Below are positions 29,018-37,700 of a stretch of DNA of 64,000 nt, in pieces. The stretch covers positions 372,001 to 436,000 of the forward strand of contig CP129480.1 in the NCBI GenBank assembly GCA_030583885.1. Reading direction: 5' to 3'. Source of the stretch: Anaerolineales bacterium (GTDB lineage: Bacteria > Chloroflexota > Anaerolineae > Anaerolineales > Villigracilaceae). Both the position numbers and the translations under genes were made by a program. Under the pieces are notes generated by a model. It had not been told where the DNA came from. It did no database searches and saw only the letters and a program-made list of their open reading frames with translations. The stretch's first letter is position 1, and every line of letters starts with the position of its first letter.

Positions 29018-29791
29018 CTATTTTCCCTTCCAGGCCGCTTTGCGTTTTTCGATGAAGGCCTGCATCCCCTCCTTTTGATCCTGCGTTGCAAACAGCGGAT
29101 AGAAATTACGCTTCTCGGTTTTGAGGCCTTCGGTCAGCGTGGTCTCGAAGGCGGCATTGACCGCATCCTTGGCCATGCGCACCGCCAGCGGCGCGCGCGA
29201 GGCGACCTCCTCCGCGAAGGCAACTGCGGCATCGAGATACCCTTCCACCGCAACGACGCGGTTGGCGAGGCCGAACTGCAGCGCTTCGGCGGCGGTCAGC
29301 GTGCGGTTGTTGATGACCATTTCCATGGCAAGCTGTTTTCCGAGCAGGCGCGCAAGGCGTTGTGTACCGCCCGCGCCGGGGATGACACCAATCGTAATTT
29401 CAGGCTGGCCAAATTTTGCAGATTCAGATGCGATGACCATGTCACACGAAAGCACGAACTCGCATCCGCCTCCCAATGCCCAGCCGGAGACCGCCGCGAT
29501 GACCGGTTTCCCGATGCCGCGGATGCGGTCCCAGATCTCCACGCGCCCCTGCGTGACCATTTGGACATAGGAGGCATCCGCCATTTCCTTGATGTCCGCG
29601 CCGGCCGCGAAGGCTTTTTCATTGCCGGTCACGACGATCGCGCCAATGGTTTCGGATGTATCGAACTCTTCGAGCGCGTCAAAGAGTTCGGTGAGCATGG
29701 CGATATTGAAGGCGTTCATCGCCTGCGGACGATTGAGCGTGACGATCCCCACGCGCCCGCGGATTTCCGTCAGGATGGTGGTATGGGTCAT
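29018..29791 (-). CDS. Enoyl-CoA hydratase/isomerase family protein
   Basis: A 257-residue crotonase-fold enzyme. Oxyanion-hole motifs AFAAGADIKEMA and SGWALGGGCEFVLSCD are present, and the two catalytic Glu positions fall in GGCEF and PEITIGVIPGAGGTQR. This suggests true hydration of trans-2-enoyl-CoA (short-chain crotonase) rather than a distinct dehydratase. GGAGG lies just before the ATG at 29791. It is the first gene of a two-gene unit with the acetyltransferase. The exact acyl-CoA substrate is unknown. Confidence 0.93.
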   Translation of the reverse strand: MTHTTILTEIRGRVGIVTLNRPQAMNAFNIAMLTELFDALEEFDTSETIGAIVVTGNEKAFAAGADIKEMADASYVQMVTQGRVEIWDRIRGIGKPVIAAVSGWALGGGCEFVLSCDMVIASESAKFGQPEITIGVIPGAGGTQRLARLLGKQLAMEMVINNRTLTAAEALQFGLANRVVAVEGYLDAAVAFAEEVASRAPLAVRMAKDAVNAAFETTLTEGLKTEKRNFYPLFATQDQKEGMQAFIEKRKAAWKGK

Positions 29792-29873
29792 GTTTCCTCC
29801 GAAGGATTTTCGATTAATTCTGATTGATTATAAACTCAACCATTGAGATCAGCGCATAGCGCCATCCATGCTG

Positions 29874-29879
29874 TATAAT
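29874..29879 (+). promoter_or_regulatory. -10 box for the small membrane protein
   Basis: TATAAT, 20 bases before the ATG at 29900; the leader contains GGAG. No clear -35 is seen. Confidence 0.5.
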
Positions 29880-29899
29880 TCGCGGAATTGGAGAACAAC

Positions 29900-30298
29900 A
29901 TGGACATTCTATTTATCGGTCACTCTCACCTGCGCTGGCTGGTCCTGCTGGTCGCCGCCATTGCTGTGGTCAAATTTGCGATCGGCTGGCTGCGCGGCGG
30001 GGAATTCAAAGGCATGGACCGCGGTCTGACCTCCGCCTTCAGCGGCGTGATGGACCTGCAGGCCACGCTTGGATTCATCCTCTTTATCTGGATGGGGGTG
30101 ACAGGCTTGGGCTTCCCGATGTACCGCATCGAACACGCCGTCACGATGCTCATTGCCGCGTCCGTTGCGCACCTGCCCGCGCGCTGGAAGCATGCCGCGG
30201 ATGGCATCCGCTTTCGCAACGGGTTGTTTTGCATCCTTGGCGCGCTGCTGCTGGTCTACCTCGGGGTGATGCGCCTGCCCGGCGGGTGGAGCCGGTAG
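29900..30298 (+). CDS. Small four-helix membrane protein, unrecognised
   Basis: A 132-residue protein with four hydrophobic segments (about residues 10-32, 49-68, 79-95 and 105-125). Two conserved-looking His residues, GHSHLRWLV near the N-terminus and RIEHAVTM in the middle, lie in or beside segments and could bind heme or metal, but this is only an impression. The start ATG at 29900 has GGAG seven bases upstream; a TTG four codons earlier is in frame but contains the ribosome site itself. Not part of an obvious operon. Function not assigned. Confidence 0.75.
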   Translation: MDILFIGHSHLRWLVLLVAAIAVVKFAIGWLRGGEFKGMDRGLTSAFSGVMDLQATLGFILFIWMGVTGLGFPMYRIEHAVTMLIAASVAHLPARWKHAADGIRFRNGLFCILGALLLVYLGVMRLPGGWSR

Positions 30299-30413
30299 GG
30301 GCGCAGGGCGAAACGGACGGGTTTTTCATCCCTTTTTTGTTTCTCAGAAAATATTAATCCATGATAAACTTCCATATCGTTCAAGGCTGGAACGTGGATA
30401 CATTGGAGAAGAG

Positions 30414-30719
30414 ATGGAAAACAAGTTATATGTAGGCAACCTGCCCTACTCCGCCACTGAGGATGATCTCAAAGCTCACTTCAGCCAGGCCGGAAATGTC
30501 ACCTCTGTTGCGCTGATCAAGGACCGCGCATCAGGACGCGCCAAAGGATTTGGTTTCGTGGAAATGGAAACCAATGAAGAGGCGCAAAAAGCCATCAGCA
30601 TGTTCAATGGACAGGATTTCATGGGACGTGCCATCACCGTCAATGTCGCCAAGCCTCGCGAAGAGCGCCCTCGTAATTTCGACAGAAATCGCGACGGCGG
30701 CGGGCGGAACCGCTACTAG
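30414..30719 (+). CDS. RNA-recognition-motif protein (Rbp family)
   Basis: A 101-residue protein with a single RRM (residues 3-80). RNP2 is LYVGNLPYS and RNP1 is RAKGFGFVEM. The tail is basic and Gly/Arg-rich (REERPRNFDRNRDGGGRNR), like bacterial cold- and stress-linked RNA-binding proteins in cyanobacteria and Chloroflexota. GGAGAAG lies ahead of the ATG at 30414. A terminator closes it, so it is monocistronic. It probably binds single-stranded RNA in the cytoplasm. Confidence 0.95.
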   Translation: MENKLYVGNLPYSATEDDLKAHFSQAGNVTSVALIKDRASGRAKGFGFVEMETNEEAQKAISMFNGQDFMGRAITVNVAKPREERPRNFDRNRDGGGRNRY

Positions 30720-30753
30720 CAAAAACCTCCAGCCCTGAACCTTGAAGGTAATC

Positions 30754-30779
30754 AACAGCCCCGCACGCGCGGGGCTGTT
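30754..30779 (+). terminator. Terminator of the RRM gene
   Basis: AACAGCCCCGC (30754-30764) and GCGGGGCTGTT (30769-30779) form a perfect 11-bp stem with a 4-base loop, followed by ATCATT. Confidence 0.85.
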
Positions 30780-30790
30780 ATCATTAGGCG

Positions 30791-31378
30791 ATGAAACGAA
30801 TCCTTCTGCTCGGCCCCGTTCTTTTTGCAGGCGTTACAACCATCCTCACGTTTGTGAAATTCGATTTTCTAAAAAGCCTCGGCTGGCATCCCATTAACGA
30901 CCCGACCTTCGACTGGCCCAGCGGCCTCGCCCTCGGCAGATATGGCTGGATCATGACCGCGACATTCATCATCAGCGGGATGCTCATGATGACGCTTGCC
31001 GTGCGCCTCTTTTTCGACCTCAACCCTGCTCCTGCCTCCAGGATGGGTTCCACGCTGATGATGTTCGCCGGGCTCGCCCTCGCCGCCCTGTCCTTTACCA
31101 CCGACCCGACCATCCGCGACACTCCCGCCACCAGGCACGGACGTCTGCACGACCTGTCATTCGTGGCGCTCGGGCTGACACTCTTCCCCGCCATGATCGT
31201 GCTCGGCTTCGCCTTCCGCAACGATGAAAAATGGAAGAACCTTTCGCTCTACACATGGGGAACGCTCGCGCTCGCGGCTCCCGCCTTTGCGCTCAAAGGC
31301 GCGGCATTTTATATGTTCCTGCTGGCGATTTTGGTGTGGAATGAGGTCGTGGCAATACGGTTGAACAGAAGTCAATGA
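30791..31378 (+). CDS. DUF998 family membrane protein
   Basis: A 195-residue protein with six hydrophobic segments, consistent with the DUF998 family. A first segment, ILLLGPVLFAGVTTILTFVKF, is followed by the charged loop DPTFDWPSGLALGRYGW, then ATRHGRLHDLSFVALG in the middle, a typical family His-containing segment. The ATG at 30791 follows the RRM terminator by only 11 bases and has no ribosome site; TATCAT at 30779-30784 could give a leaderless start. A terminator follows. No function is known for DUF998. Confidence 0.75.
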   Translation: MKRILLLGPVLFAGVTTILTFVKFDFLKSLGWHPINDPTFDWPSGLALGRYGWIMTATFIISGMLMMTLAVRLFFDLNPAPASRMGSTLMMFAGLALAALSFTTDPTIRDTPATRHGRLHDLSFVALGLTLFPAMIVLGFAFRNDEKWKNLSLYTWGTLALAAPAFALKGAAFYMFLLAILVWNEVVAIRLNRSQ

Positions 31379-31397
31379 GAAAGAAGTCAATTTTGAT

Positions 31398-31428
31398 GGG
31401 TCAGAGAGTTTCTGACCCGTTTTGTCTT
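31398..31428 (+). terminator. Terminator of the DUF998 gene
   Basis: GGGTCAGA (31398-31405) and TCTGACCC (31411-31418) form an 8-bp stem followed by GTTTTGTCTTT. Confidence 0.85.
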
Positions 31429-31462
31429 TAATATCCCAAACCTTGGTTGTCATAAAATTATA

Positions 31463-31468
31463 TATAAT
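31463..31468 (+). promoter_or_regulatory. -10 box of the cupin gene
   Basis: TATAAT about 30 bases before the ATG at 31498. TTGGTT at 31443-31448 is a weak -35 with short spacing. Confidence 0.45.
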
Positions 31469-31497
31469 GTACAATCCGCGCCAATCGGAGGAGTCTC

Positions 31498-31824
31498 ATG
31501 CAAGCCTACGAACTGACCCAACTCATTTCCCGGCAAAAAGCCTCGGACGAACCCTACGTCGAATTCCTCAACGTCCCCGACTTGAGCATGGGACTGTATG
31601 CCCTCCCCGCAGGCGGAGTTGATCCACAACAACCGCACACGGAGGATGAGGTCTATTATGTGGTGAGCGGACGGGCGAAGATTCAAGTCGCGGACGAAGA
31701 CCGCTCCGTGCAGGCAGGCTCAATTGTCTATGTTGCAAAGAATGTCGAGCACAAATTCCACTCGATTAAAGAAGAACTGACAGTGATCGTCTTCTTCGCG
31801 CCGGCGGAGTATTCGAACAAATAA
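31498..31824 (+). CDS. Single-domain cupin
   Basis: A 108-residue cupin. The first motif is GGVDPQQPHTEDEVYYVVSG, with its G(x)5HxH reduced to a single His plus Glu (HTEDE), and the second is SIVYVAKNVEHKFHSIKEE. The fold is a small beta-barrel that binds a metal; no particular substrate is indicated. GGAGGAG lies six bases before the ATG. It lies upstream of the GcvT-family gene, separated by a repeat, so the two may be unrelated. Confidence 0.9.
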   Translation: MQAYELTQLISRQKASDEPYVEFLNVPDLSMGLYALPAGGVDPQQPHTEDEVYYVVSGRAKIQVADEDRSVQAGSIVYVAKNVEHKFHSIKEELTVIVFFAPAEYSNK

Positions 31825-31832
31825 ACAAATTT

Positions 31833-31905
31833 ACCGCGAAGAACGCCAGGAACGCGAAGATTTAAAAAGGTTTTCTTAGCGATCTTCACATGCTTGGCGG
31901 TTCAA
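31833..31905. repeat. Imperfect inverted repeat of the CGCGAAGAACGCCAGGAACG type
   Basis: CCGCGAAGAACGCCAGGAACGC at the left and AAGATTT...TCTTAGCGATCTTC...TTGGCGGTT on the right are imperfect reverse complements. It looks like one of the short dispersed intergenic repeats common in this group. It overlaps the region upstream of the GcvT-family gene. Confidence 0.55.
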
Positions 31906-31916
31906 AAAGGAATGTT

Positions 31917-33113
31917 ATGCTCAACCTAAAAACCACCCCCTTCCACGAACGGACGTCCGCGTTGTGCCAGCCGCAGAACTGGCGCAAGTGGGCGGGTTAT
32001 TTCGCCGCTGGCTCGTACGAGCACACGCTCGACCGCGAGTATTGGGCGATCCGCAACTCGGCGGCGTTGATCGATATCTCGCCGCTGATCAAATACATCA
32101 TCAAAGGAAAAGATGCGGCGGCGCTGCTGCACCGCGTCACCACGCGAGACATTCACAAAATGAAAGTGGGACAGGTTGCTTACACCGGCTGGTGCGATGA
32201 AGAAGGCAAGCTGATCGACGACGGCACCGTCTCGCGACTCGAAGAGCAGACCTTCCGCCTGACTGCCGCGGAACCGAATCTGCGCTGGCTGACGATGAAC
32301 GCTGTCGGCATGGAGGTCTTCATCACCGAAGTGACGGATGAAATTGCCGCGCTCAGTTTTCAAGGTCCAAACACCAGAAAAGTTTTGAATAAAGTGACAG
32401 AAACTCCAGTGGCTGAATTGAAATATTTCCGCATGATGAAAAATAAAATCAATGGAATCGAAGTCACCATTTCAAGAACGGGCTATACAGGCGACCTTGG
32501 TTACGAGATTTGGATGGATGCCAAAGACGCGCTCAACGTTTGGGACACGCTCATGGAAGCAGGCGCGGACTACGGCATCACGCCCGTCGGCATTCTGGCA
32601 ATGGACATGGCGCGCGTGGAAGCGGGTCTGTTCATGCTCGATGTGGATTACACCTCCACCAGCCATGCGTGGATCGAGCCGCAGAAATCTTCTCCCTATG
32701 AATTGGGACTTGATTGGACGGTCGCGCTCGACAAACCCGGCTATTTTGTCGGTCGCCGCGCCTTGGAAAAAGAAAAGCGCGAAGGATCCGCGTGGAAGAT
32801 GGTCGGTTTGGCAGTGGATTGGGTCGGCATGGAAAAAATATTCGGCAAGGTCGGCTTGCCGCCGCAGATCCCCGGCATGGCAGTGCGCGGAAGCCTGCCG
32901 ATCTTCCTTGGCAACGTGCAGGTTGGGTATGCCTCCACTTCCACATGGTCGCCCGTGTTGAAGCGCTACATCGCCCTTGCGCACTTGCAGAGACCGTATT
33001 ATGAAATCGGCACGGATGTGAGAATGGAGATCACGGTGGAGCATCACCGTCAACACGCGCCTGCGAAGGTGGTCAACCTTCCGTTTTATGAACCAGAATG
33101 GAAAAAACGTTGA
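31917..33113 (+). CDS. GcvT-family aminomethyltransferase-like protein
   Basis: A 398-residue protein of the glycine-cleavage T-protein (GcvT/DmdA/YgfZ) superfamily. Visible: ALIDISPLIKYIIKGKDAAALLHRV, YTGWCDEEGKLIDDGTVSRL, the folate-side TISRTGYTGDLGYEIWMD, and PVGILAMDMARVEAGLFMLDVDY. These use tetrahydrofolate to accept one-carbon units. It may be a dimethylglycine-, sarcosine- or other demethylase, not the true GcvT, since no other glycine-cleavage gene is nearby. It lies directly upstream of a PYROXD2-like flavoprotein. The ATG at 31917 has AAGGAA upstream; an in-frame codon at 31890 is weaker. Confidence 0.88.
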   Translation: MLNLKTTPFHERTSALCQPQNWRKWAGYFAAGSYEHTLDREYWAIRNSAALIDISPLIKYIIKGKDAAALLHRVTTRDIHKMKVGQVAYTGWCDEEGKLIDDGTVSRLEEQTFRLTAAEPNLRWLTMNAVGMEVFITEVTDEIAALSFQGPNTRKVLNKVTETPVAELKYFRMMKNKINGIEVTISRTGYTGDLGYEIWMDAKDALNVWDTLMEAGADYGITPVGILAMDMARVEAGLFMLDVDYTSTSHAWIEPQKSSPYELGLDWTVALDKPGYFVGRRALEKEKREGSAWKMVGLAVDWVGMEKIFGKVGLPPQIPGMAVRGSLPIFLGNVQVGYASTSTWSPVLKRYIALAHLQRPYYEIGTDVRMEITVEHHRQHAPAKVVNLPFYEPEWKKR

Positions 33114-33185
33114 CAAGTTTAAAGGGTAGAAGGTTGGAAAGTTGAACCCGCCAACCTGAAACTTTCAAACGTTCAAACTTGTCAA
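33109..33185. repeat. Inverted repeat of the GAAGGTTGGAAAGTTG type
   Basis: TTGACAAGTTT (33109-33119) and AAACTTGTCAA (33175-33185) are complementary, with inner words GAAGGTTGGAAAGTTGAA and TTTCAAACGTTC. It fills the gap between the GcvT-family gene and the flavoprotein gene. The same words recur inside a coding region near 42646. Confidence 0.7.
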
Positions 33186-33205
33186 CCTTCAAACAGAGAA
33201 AACCC

Positions 33206-34807
33206 ATGACATCATCCAACACGTACGACGCAATTATCATCGGCGGCGGTCACAACGGACTTGTGGCTGGCGCATATCTCGCTCTTGCTGGCAAAAAAGT
33301 GGTCGTGCTCGAGCGCCGACATATCGTCGGCGGCGCGGCAGTGACTGAGGAGATCTTCCCCGGCTATAAATTCACCGAGTTTTCGTACGTGGTGAGCCTG
33401 TTGCGCCCGGAGATCATCCGCGATTTGGAACTGCCCAAACACGGATTGAAAATCCTTCCGCTGCCCTCCACCTTCACCCCCATGGAAAATGGCGATTATC
33501 TCGCTGCATGGGATGACCACGACCTGACCCGCCGCGAGATCTACCGTCACTCGCCCAAGGATGCGGAAGCATACGACGGGTATGCCCGCGTCATGGCGCG
33601 TGCGGCAAAGGCGATCAAGCCGATCATCAATTTGATTCCACCTGACCCAACTTCTTTGAGCATGCCTGACATGCTTGGCTTGCTCAAACTCGGTCAATAT
33701 GCGGCAGGGCTTTCTGAAAAAGAACTGTACATGGTCGCCAAACTCGTCACCCAATCCTCGGCGGACTTGCTCGAAGAGTGGTTCGAGACCGATGCACTCA
33801 AAGGCACCAAGGCCGCCAGCGGAATCATCGGCACCTTCCTTGGTCCGCGCTCGCCTGGGACCGCGTATGTTTTGCTTCATCATTACATGGGCGAAATTGA
33901 CGGCGCGTTTCGTGCGTGGGGTTTTGCCAAGAACGGCTCTGGCGGAGTCAGCGGCGCGATCTTTAACGCGACCCAAGCGCTCGGGGTGGAGGTCAGAGTC
34001 AACGCTAGCGTGCAGCAGGTCAAGGTCAAGGGTGGACGCGCCGTAGGTGTCATCCTCGAAAACGGAGATGAACTCACATCCAAAGTTGTGATGTCCGCCG
34101 CCGACCCGAAGCGCACCTTCCTGCAATTCGTTGAGGGTAAACATCTGCCCGATGATTTCGTCACGTCGATTCAAAATTTCCGCGCGCGCGGCTCGTCGGG
34201 TAAGGTCAATATTGCTCTGAGCAAACTGCCGAACTTCACCGCGCTGCCATATACAGGCAACGGCGCGAACTCGGTTTTGCATCGCGGCGCGGTTTCGATC
34301 AGCCCGAGCATTGATTACATCGAACGTGCCTACGACGACGCAAAGTACGGGCAGATTTCCAAACGCCCCTACATCGACATGATCTTCCCATCGATGATCG
34401 ACCCCGACATGGCGCCGCCCGGACATCACGTAATGTCTTGCTTCGTGCAATACGCGCCGTACGACCTAGAAGGCGGTTGGACCGACCAGCGCCGCGACGA
34501 ACTCGGCGAAGCGGTCATTGCCACCATCGAAGAATACGCGCCGAACATCCGCGAGTGCATCGTGGGCATGCAAGTTATTTCACCCAAAGACATCGAACGC
34601 ATCGCCGGCATCACCGGCGGCAATATCTTCCACGGCGAACTGCTGCTGCACCAGATCTTCTTCCTGCGTCCGGCACCGCAATGGGCGGACTTCCGCACCC
34701 CGCTCAAAGGCTACTACTTCGGCGCGAGCGGCGCGCATCCCGGCGGCGGTGTGATGGGCGCGCCCGGCATGTTGGCGGCGAAGGAAATGTTGAAGGATGG
34801 GTTTTAG
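33206..34807 (+). CDS. PYROXD2/phytoene-desaturase-like FAD oxidoreductase, copy 1
   Basis: A 533-residue flavoprotein. The Rossmann motif IIIGGGHNGLVAGAYLALAG begins near residue 9, followed by VVVLERRHIVGGAAVTEE. The C-terminal FAD motif is YYFGASGAHPGGGVMGAPG. The family resembles PYROXD2 and CrtI-like desaturases; no carotenoid-gene cluster lies nearby, so carotenoid work is not implied. A paralog is at 41432. Pairing with the GcvT-family gene suggests an oxidative demethylation unit, but the substrate is unknown. The start at 33206 is the first ATG after the inverted repeat and matches the Rossmann start. Confidence 0.88.
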   Translation: MTSSNTYDAIIIGGGHNGLVAGAYLALAGKKVVVLERRHIVGGAAVTEEIFPGYKFTEFSYVVSLLRPEIIRDLELPKHGLKILPLPSTFTPMENGDYLAAWDDHDLTRREIYRHSPKDAEAYDGYARVMARAAKAIKPIINLIPPDPTSLSMPDMLGLLKLGQYAAGLSEKELYMVAKLVTQSSADLLEEWFETDALKGTKAASGIIGTFLGPRSPGTAYVLLHHYMGEIDGAFRAWGFAKNGSGGVSGAIFNATQALGVEVRVNASVQQVKVKGGRAVGVILENGDELTSKVVMSAADPKRTFLQFVEGKHLPDDFVTSIQNFRARGSSGKVNIALSKLPNFTALPYTGNGANSVLHRGAVSISPSIDYIERAYDDAKYGQISKRPYIDMIFPSMIDPDMAPPGHHVMSCFVQYAPYDLEGGWTDQRRDELGEAVIATIEEYAPNIRECIVGMQVISPKDIERIAGITGGNIFHGELLLHQIFFLRPAPQWADFRTPLKGYYFGASGAHPGGGVMGAPGMLAAKEMLKDGF

Positions 34808-34814
34808 AAGATAG

Positions 34815-34843
34815 ACGATGGGCGATAGACTATCGCCCATCGT
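34815..34843 (+). terminator. Terminator of the flavoprotein gene
   Basis: ACGATGGGCGATA (34815-34827) and TATCGCCCATCGT (34831-34843) form a 13-bp stem with a 3-base loop. No strong T run follows, so it may also be a dispersed hairpin. Confidence 0.7.
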
Positions 34844-34945
34844 CCTTAATGGTATAGTTCCAGTTTCAAAACAACCGCGTTGAGTCCAAAACGTACATAC
34901 ATGCAGCCTGACCAATGGCAGGAAGATCGTTTTGGAAGAACCCTT

Positions 34946-37627
34946 ATGCCCAATCCAATCATCAAAACAAAAATCAACCCGCCAGCGCTTCGCCGTGATC
35001 TGGTTTCCCGCAAACGCCTCATCATCCTGTTATCCGATGGGATCAGGCAGGGGCACAGATTAACGTTTGTCTCCGCGCCTGCAGGGTTTGGCAAAACCAC
35101 CCTCGTGAGTGAATGGATCGATTCGGGCGACATCCCTGCGGCGTGGATCTCACTGGACGAGGGCGACAGCGACCCTTCCCGCTTCCTGACCTACCTCATA
35201 GCTGCTCTGCAAACCCTGATCACTGGTGTCGGTGACGGTGTATTGGCGGCGCTTCAATCATCGCAACCCATCTCTGCCAAAGAACTGCTCACCACCTTGC
35301 TCAACGAACTATCTTCAACAGAAGATAATTTCATCCTTGTTCTCGATGATTATCACGCGATAGATTCCAAAGCGATGGAGGAACTGCTCGCATTTCTAGT
35401 GGAGCACATGCCGCCACAGATGTATTTGGTCATCACCACCCGTGAAGACCCCGCATTGCCGCTTGCCCGCTTGCGCGCCAGAAATCAACTGACCGAAATT
35501 CGCGCCGCGGACTTGCGCTTTACTGAAAGTGAAGCCGCCGAATTTCTCAATCAGGTTATGGGGTTGAAGCTTTCCGCGGAAGAAGTTGCCGTGTTGGATA
35601 AGCGCACCGAAGGCTGGGTGGCAGGGCTGCAATTGGCGGCGCTCTCCATGCAGGGACTTCAAGACTCTGCCGCGTTCATCCGCTCATTTAGCGGAACGCA
35701 TGTCTTTGTGTTGGATTATCTACTGGAAGAAGTGCTGCACAAACAGCCAGAGCATGTGCAGGGATTTTTACTGCACACATCCATCTTGGAGCGATTAAGT
35801 GGCGGGTTGTGCGATGCCCTGCGGCAGGATGAAGACACTTCGGCGCAGGAAACGCTGGAAACCCTTGAACACAATAATTTATTTGTCATTCCGCTCGATA
35901 CCGAGAGACGCTGGTATCGCTATCATCATCTTTTTCGCGATCTGCTTCGTCATCGATTGAATCAAAAGCACAGCAAGGAAGAAGTCGCGGGGATGCACAC
36001 CCGCGCCAGTGAGTGGTTCGAGCAACATGGCGAAATTGGTGAGGCGTTCCAGCACGCCATGTCCGCTGCGGATGTTGACCGTGCCGCCCGCCTGCTGGAA
36101 AACAGTTGGCTTGGCATGGATGAAACCTTTCAGACGGGCACCTGGCTTGGGTGGGCAAACCAACTTCCGTTGAATGTGAGGCGTGTGCGTCCCGTTCTGT
36201 TGACTCAGATCGGCTGGTCATACATGGATGCGGGCAATGTCATGCTGAGCGAGTCCAGTTTGCGGGATGCCGAAAATTCATTGAAGCGCCCTCGCGAAGA
36301 ATTGGTGATCGTGGAAGCCGAGCAATTCCGCACCCTGCCCGCGCGCATCGCGTTCGCCCGCGCATACAATGCGCAAACGCAGAATCGTTTTGACGATGTG
36401 GTCAGATACGTCGAAACGGCGCTGGATATCATCCCGCATGAAGACCAGTACATGCAGGCGCAGGCATCGTCGATCTTAGGCACTACGTATTGGGCGAGCG
36501 GCGAGTTGGATAAGTCTTTCGAGTTAATGAGCAACTGGGTGAATGCAGCTCAGCAAGCGGGCAATATTGTGTTTGCGGTGGCGGCATCATTCGGCAAAGC
36601 GGATATTCTCATCACCCAGGGTCGCTTGCGCGATGCCATGCAGGTCTATCAAACGGCGTTGAGTTTGGCGGCAGAACACGGCGCAGAACAGCACACAGCG
36701 CACCATCATTTGGGGCTGGGGCTGCTGCATCACGAAATGGGCGAAGATGAACCCGCCGCGCCTCATTTGCAAAAAGCATTTGAACTTGGCAGGCAAACCA
36801 CCATCGTGGATTGGATGTATCGCAAGACTCTGGCGCAGGCGTACCTCAAAGAATCAGAAGGCGACCTGCGCAGTGCTCTGGACTTGCTGAACGACGCACA
36901 GCGTTTTTACGTCCGCACGCCGATCCCCAACCTGCGCCCGGTGGAAGCCATGCAGGCTCGTATTCACATCAAGCAAAACCACTTGAACAAAGCACAGGCC
37001 TGGGCACACCAGAGCGGGCTTTCATTGCAAGATACACCCATCTTCCTGAACGAGTTCGGGTATCTCACCTTCGCCCGGATCATGCTCGCTGAAAATCAGA
37101 ACGACCAACATTTTCAGACCATGCTGCAAATGTTGGAGTCTCTCTTGAAACAGGCAGGGAGTCAAAACCGCCTGCGCAGCCGCATCGATATTCTGATCAC
37201 GCAAGCGCTGGCGTTTTCTGCAAAGGATTCCGCCAAAGCCCTCGCTGCCCTTGAACAAGCGCTGACCCTGGCAGAACCCGAAGGTTATTTGCGCCTCTTT
37301 GTCGATGAGGGCAAACCCATGGCAGAGTTGTTGTCCAAGTTCAAGAGCAGTAAGTTACAGCAATACGCAAACAGAATTTTGGCTGCACTCACCCCCTCTA
37401 TTCATCCTTCATCATTCATCATTCAGCCTTTAATTGACCCTTTGAGCGACCGCGAACTCGAAGTGCTGCGCCTCATTGCGCAGGGGCTTTCCAACCAGGA
37501 GATCACCCAAAAACTGGTCGTCGCGCTTAGCACGGTCAAGGGGCACAACCTGCGCATCTTCGCCAAACTGCAAGCCAAAAGCCGCACCGAAGCCGTCGCT
37601 CGCGCCCGCGAACTGGGCTTGCTCTAA
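34946..37627 (+). CDS. LuxR-family STAND regulator (MalT type)
   Basis: An 893-residue regulator. The N-terminal STAND ATPase has Walker A APAGFGKTT at 44-52, Walker B LVLDDYHAID and the usual LYLLEEVL-type helices. TPR-like repeats follow from about 400 to 820. A LuxR helix-turn-helix lies at residues about 830-893 (LSDRELEVLRLIAQGLSNQEI, AVARARELGLL). MalT-type proteins respond to a small molecule and activate transcription. The start at 34946 (MPNPIIKTKINPPALRRDL) has GGAAGA upstream; in-frame ATG/TTG codons at 34901 and 34880 are less likely. Downstream genes at 37701 and 38891, whose N-terminal domain often accompanies such regulators, are candidate targets. Confidence 0.9.
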   Translation: MPNPIIKTKINPPALRRDLVSRKRLIILLSDGIRQGHRLTFVSAPAGFGKTTLVSEWIDSGDIPAAWISLDEGDSDPSRFLTYLIAALQTLITGVGDGVLAALQSSQPISAKELLTTLLNELSSTEDNFILVLDDYHAIDSKAMEELLAFLVEHMPPQMYLVITTREDPALPLARLRARNQLTEIRAADLRFTESEAAEFLNQVMGLKLSAEEVAVLDKRTEGWVAGLQLAALSMQGLQDSAAFIRSFSGTHVFVLDYLLEEVLHKQPEHVQGFLLHTSILERLSGGLCDALRQDEDTSAQETLETLEHNNLFVIPLDTERRWYRYHHLFRDLLRHRLNQKHSKEEVAGMHTRASEWFEQHGEIGEAFQHAMSAADVDRAARLLENSWLGMDETFQTGTWLGWANQLPLNVRRVRPVLLTQIGWSYMDAGNVMLSESSLRDAENSLKRPREELVIVEAEQFRTLPARIAFARAYNAQTQNRFDDVVRYVETALDIIPHEDQYMQAQASSILGTTYWASGELDKSFELMSNWVNAAQQAGNIVFAVAASFGKADILITQGRLRDAMQVYQTALSLAAEHGAEQHTAHHHLGLGLLHHEMGEDEPAAPHLQKAFELGRQTTIVDWMYRKTLAQAYLKESEGDLRSALDLLNDAQRFYVRTPIPNLRPVEAMQARIHIKQNHLNKAQAWAHQSGLSLQDTPIFLNEFGYLTFARIMLAENQNDQHFQTMLQMLESLLKQAGSQNRLRSRIDILITQALAFSAKDSAKALAALEQALTLAEPEGYLRLFVDEGKPMAELLSKFKSSKLQQYANRILAALTPSIHPSSFIIQPLIDPLSDRELEVLRLIAQGLSNQEITQKLVVALSTVKGHNLRIFAKLQAKSRTEAVARARELGLL
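37392..37424 (+). repeat. Low-complexity repeat inside the LuxR gene linker
   Basis: TTCATCCTTCATCATTCATC is inside the coding region, in the linker before the LuxR helix-turn-helix (SIHPSSFIIQPL). It has the ATCATTC word pattern typical of dispersed intergenic repeats in these genomes, but stays in frame. Confidence 0.55.
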
Positions 37628-37700
37628 CCCCAACAATACTCAAAACAATACTTTTGGTCCTAACGGCAATACTCTCCTGCCGTTATATTCGCGCACGTTG

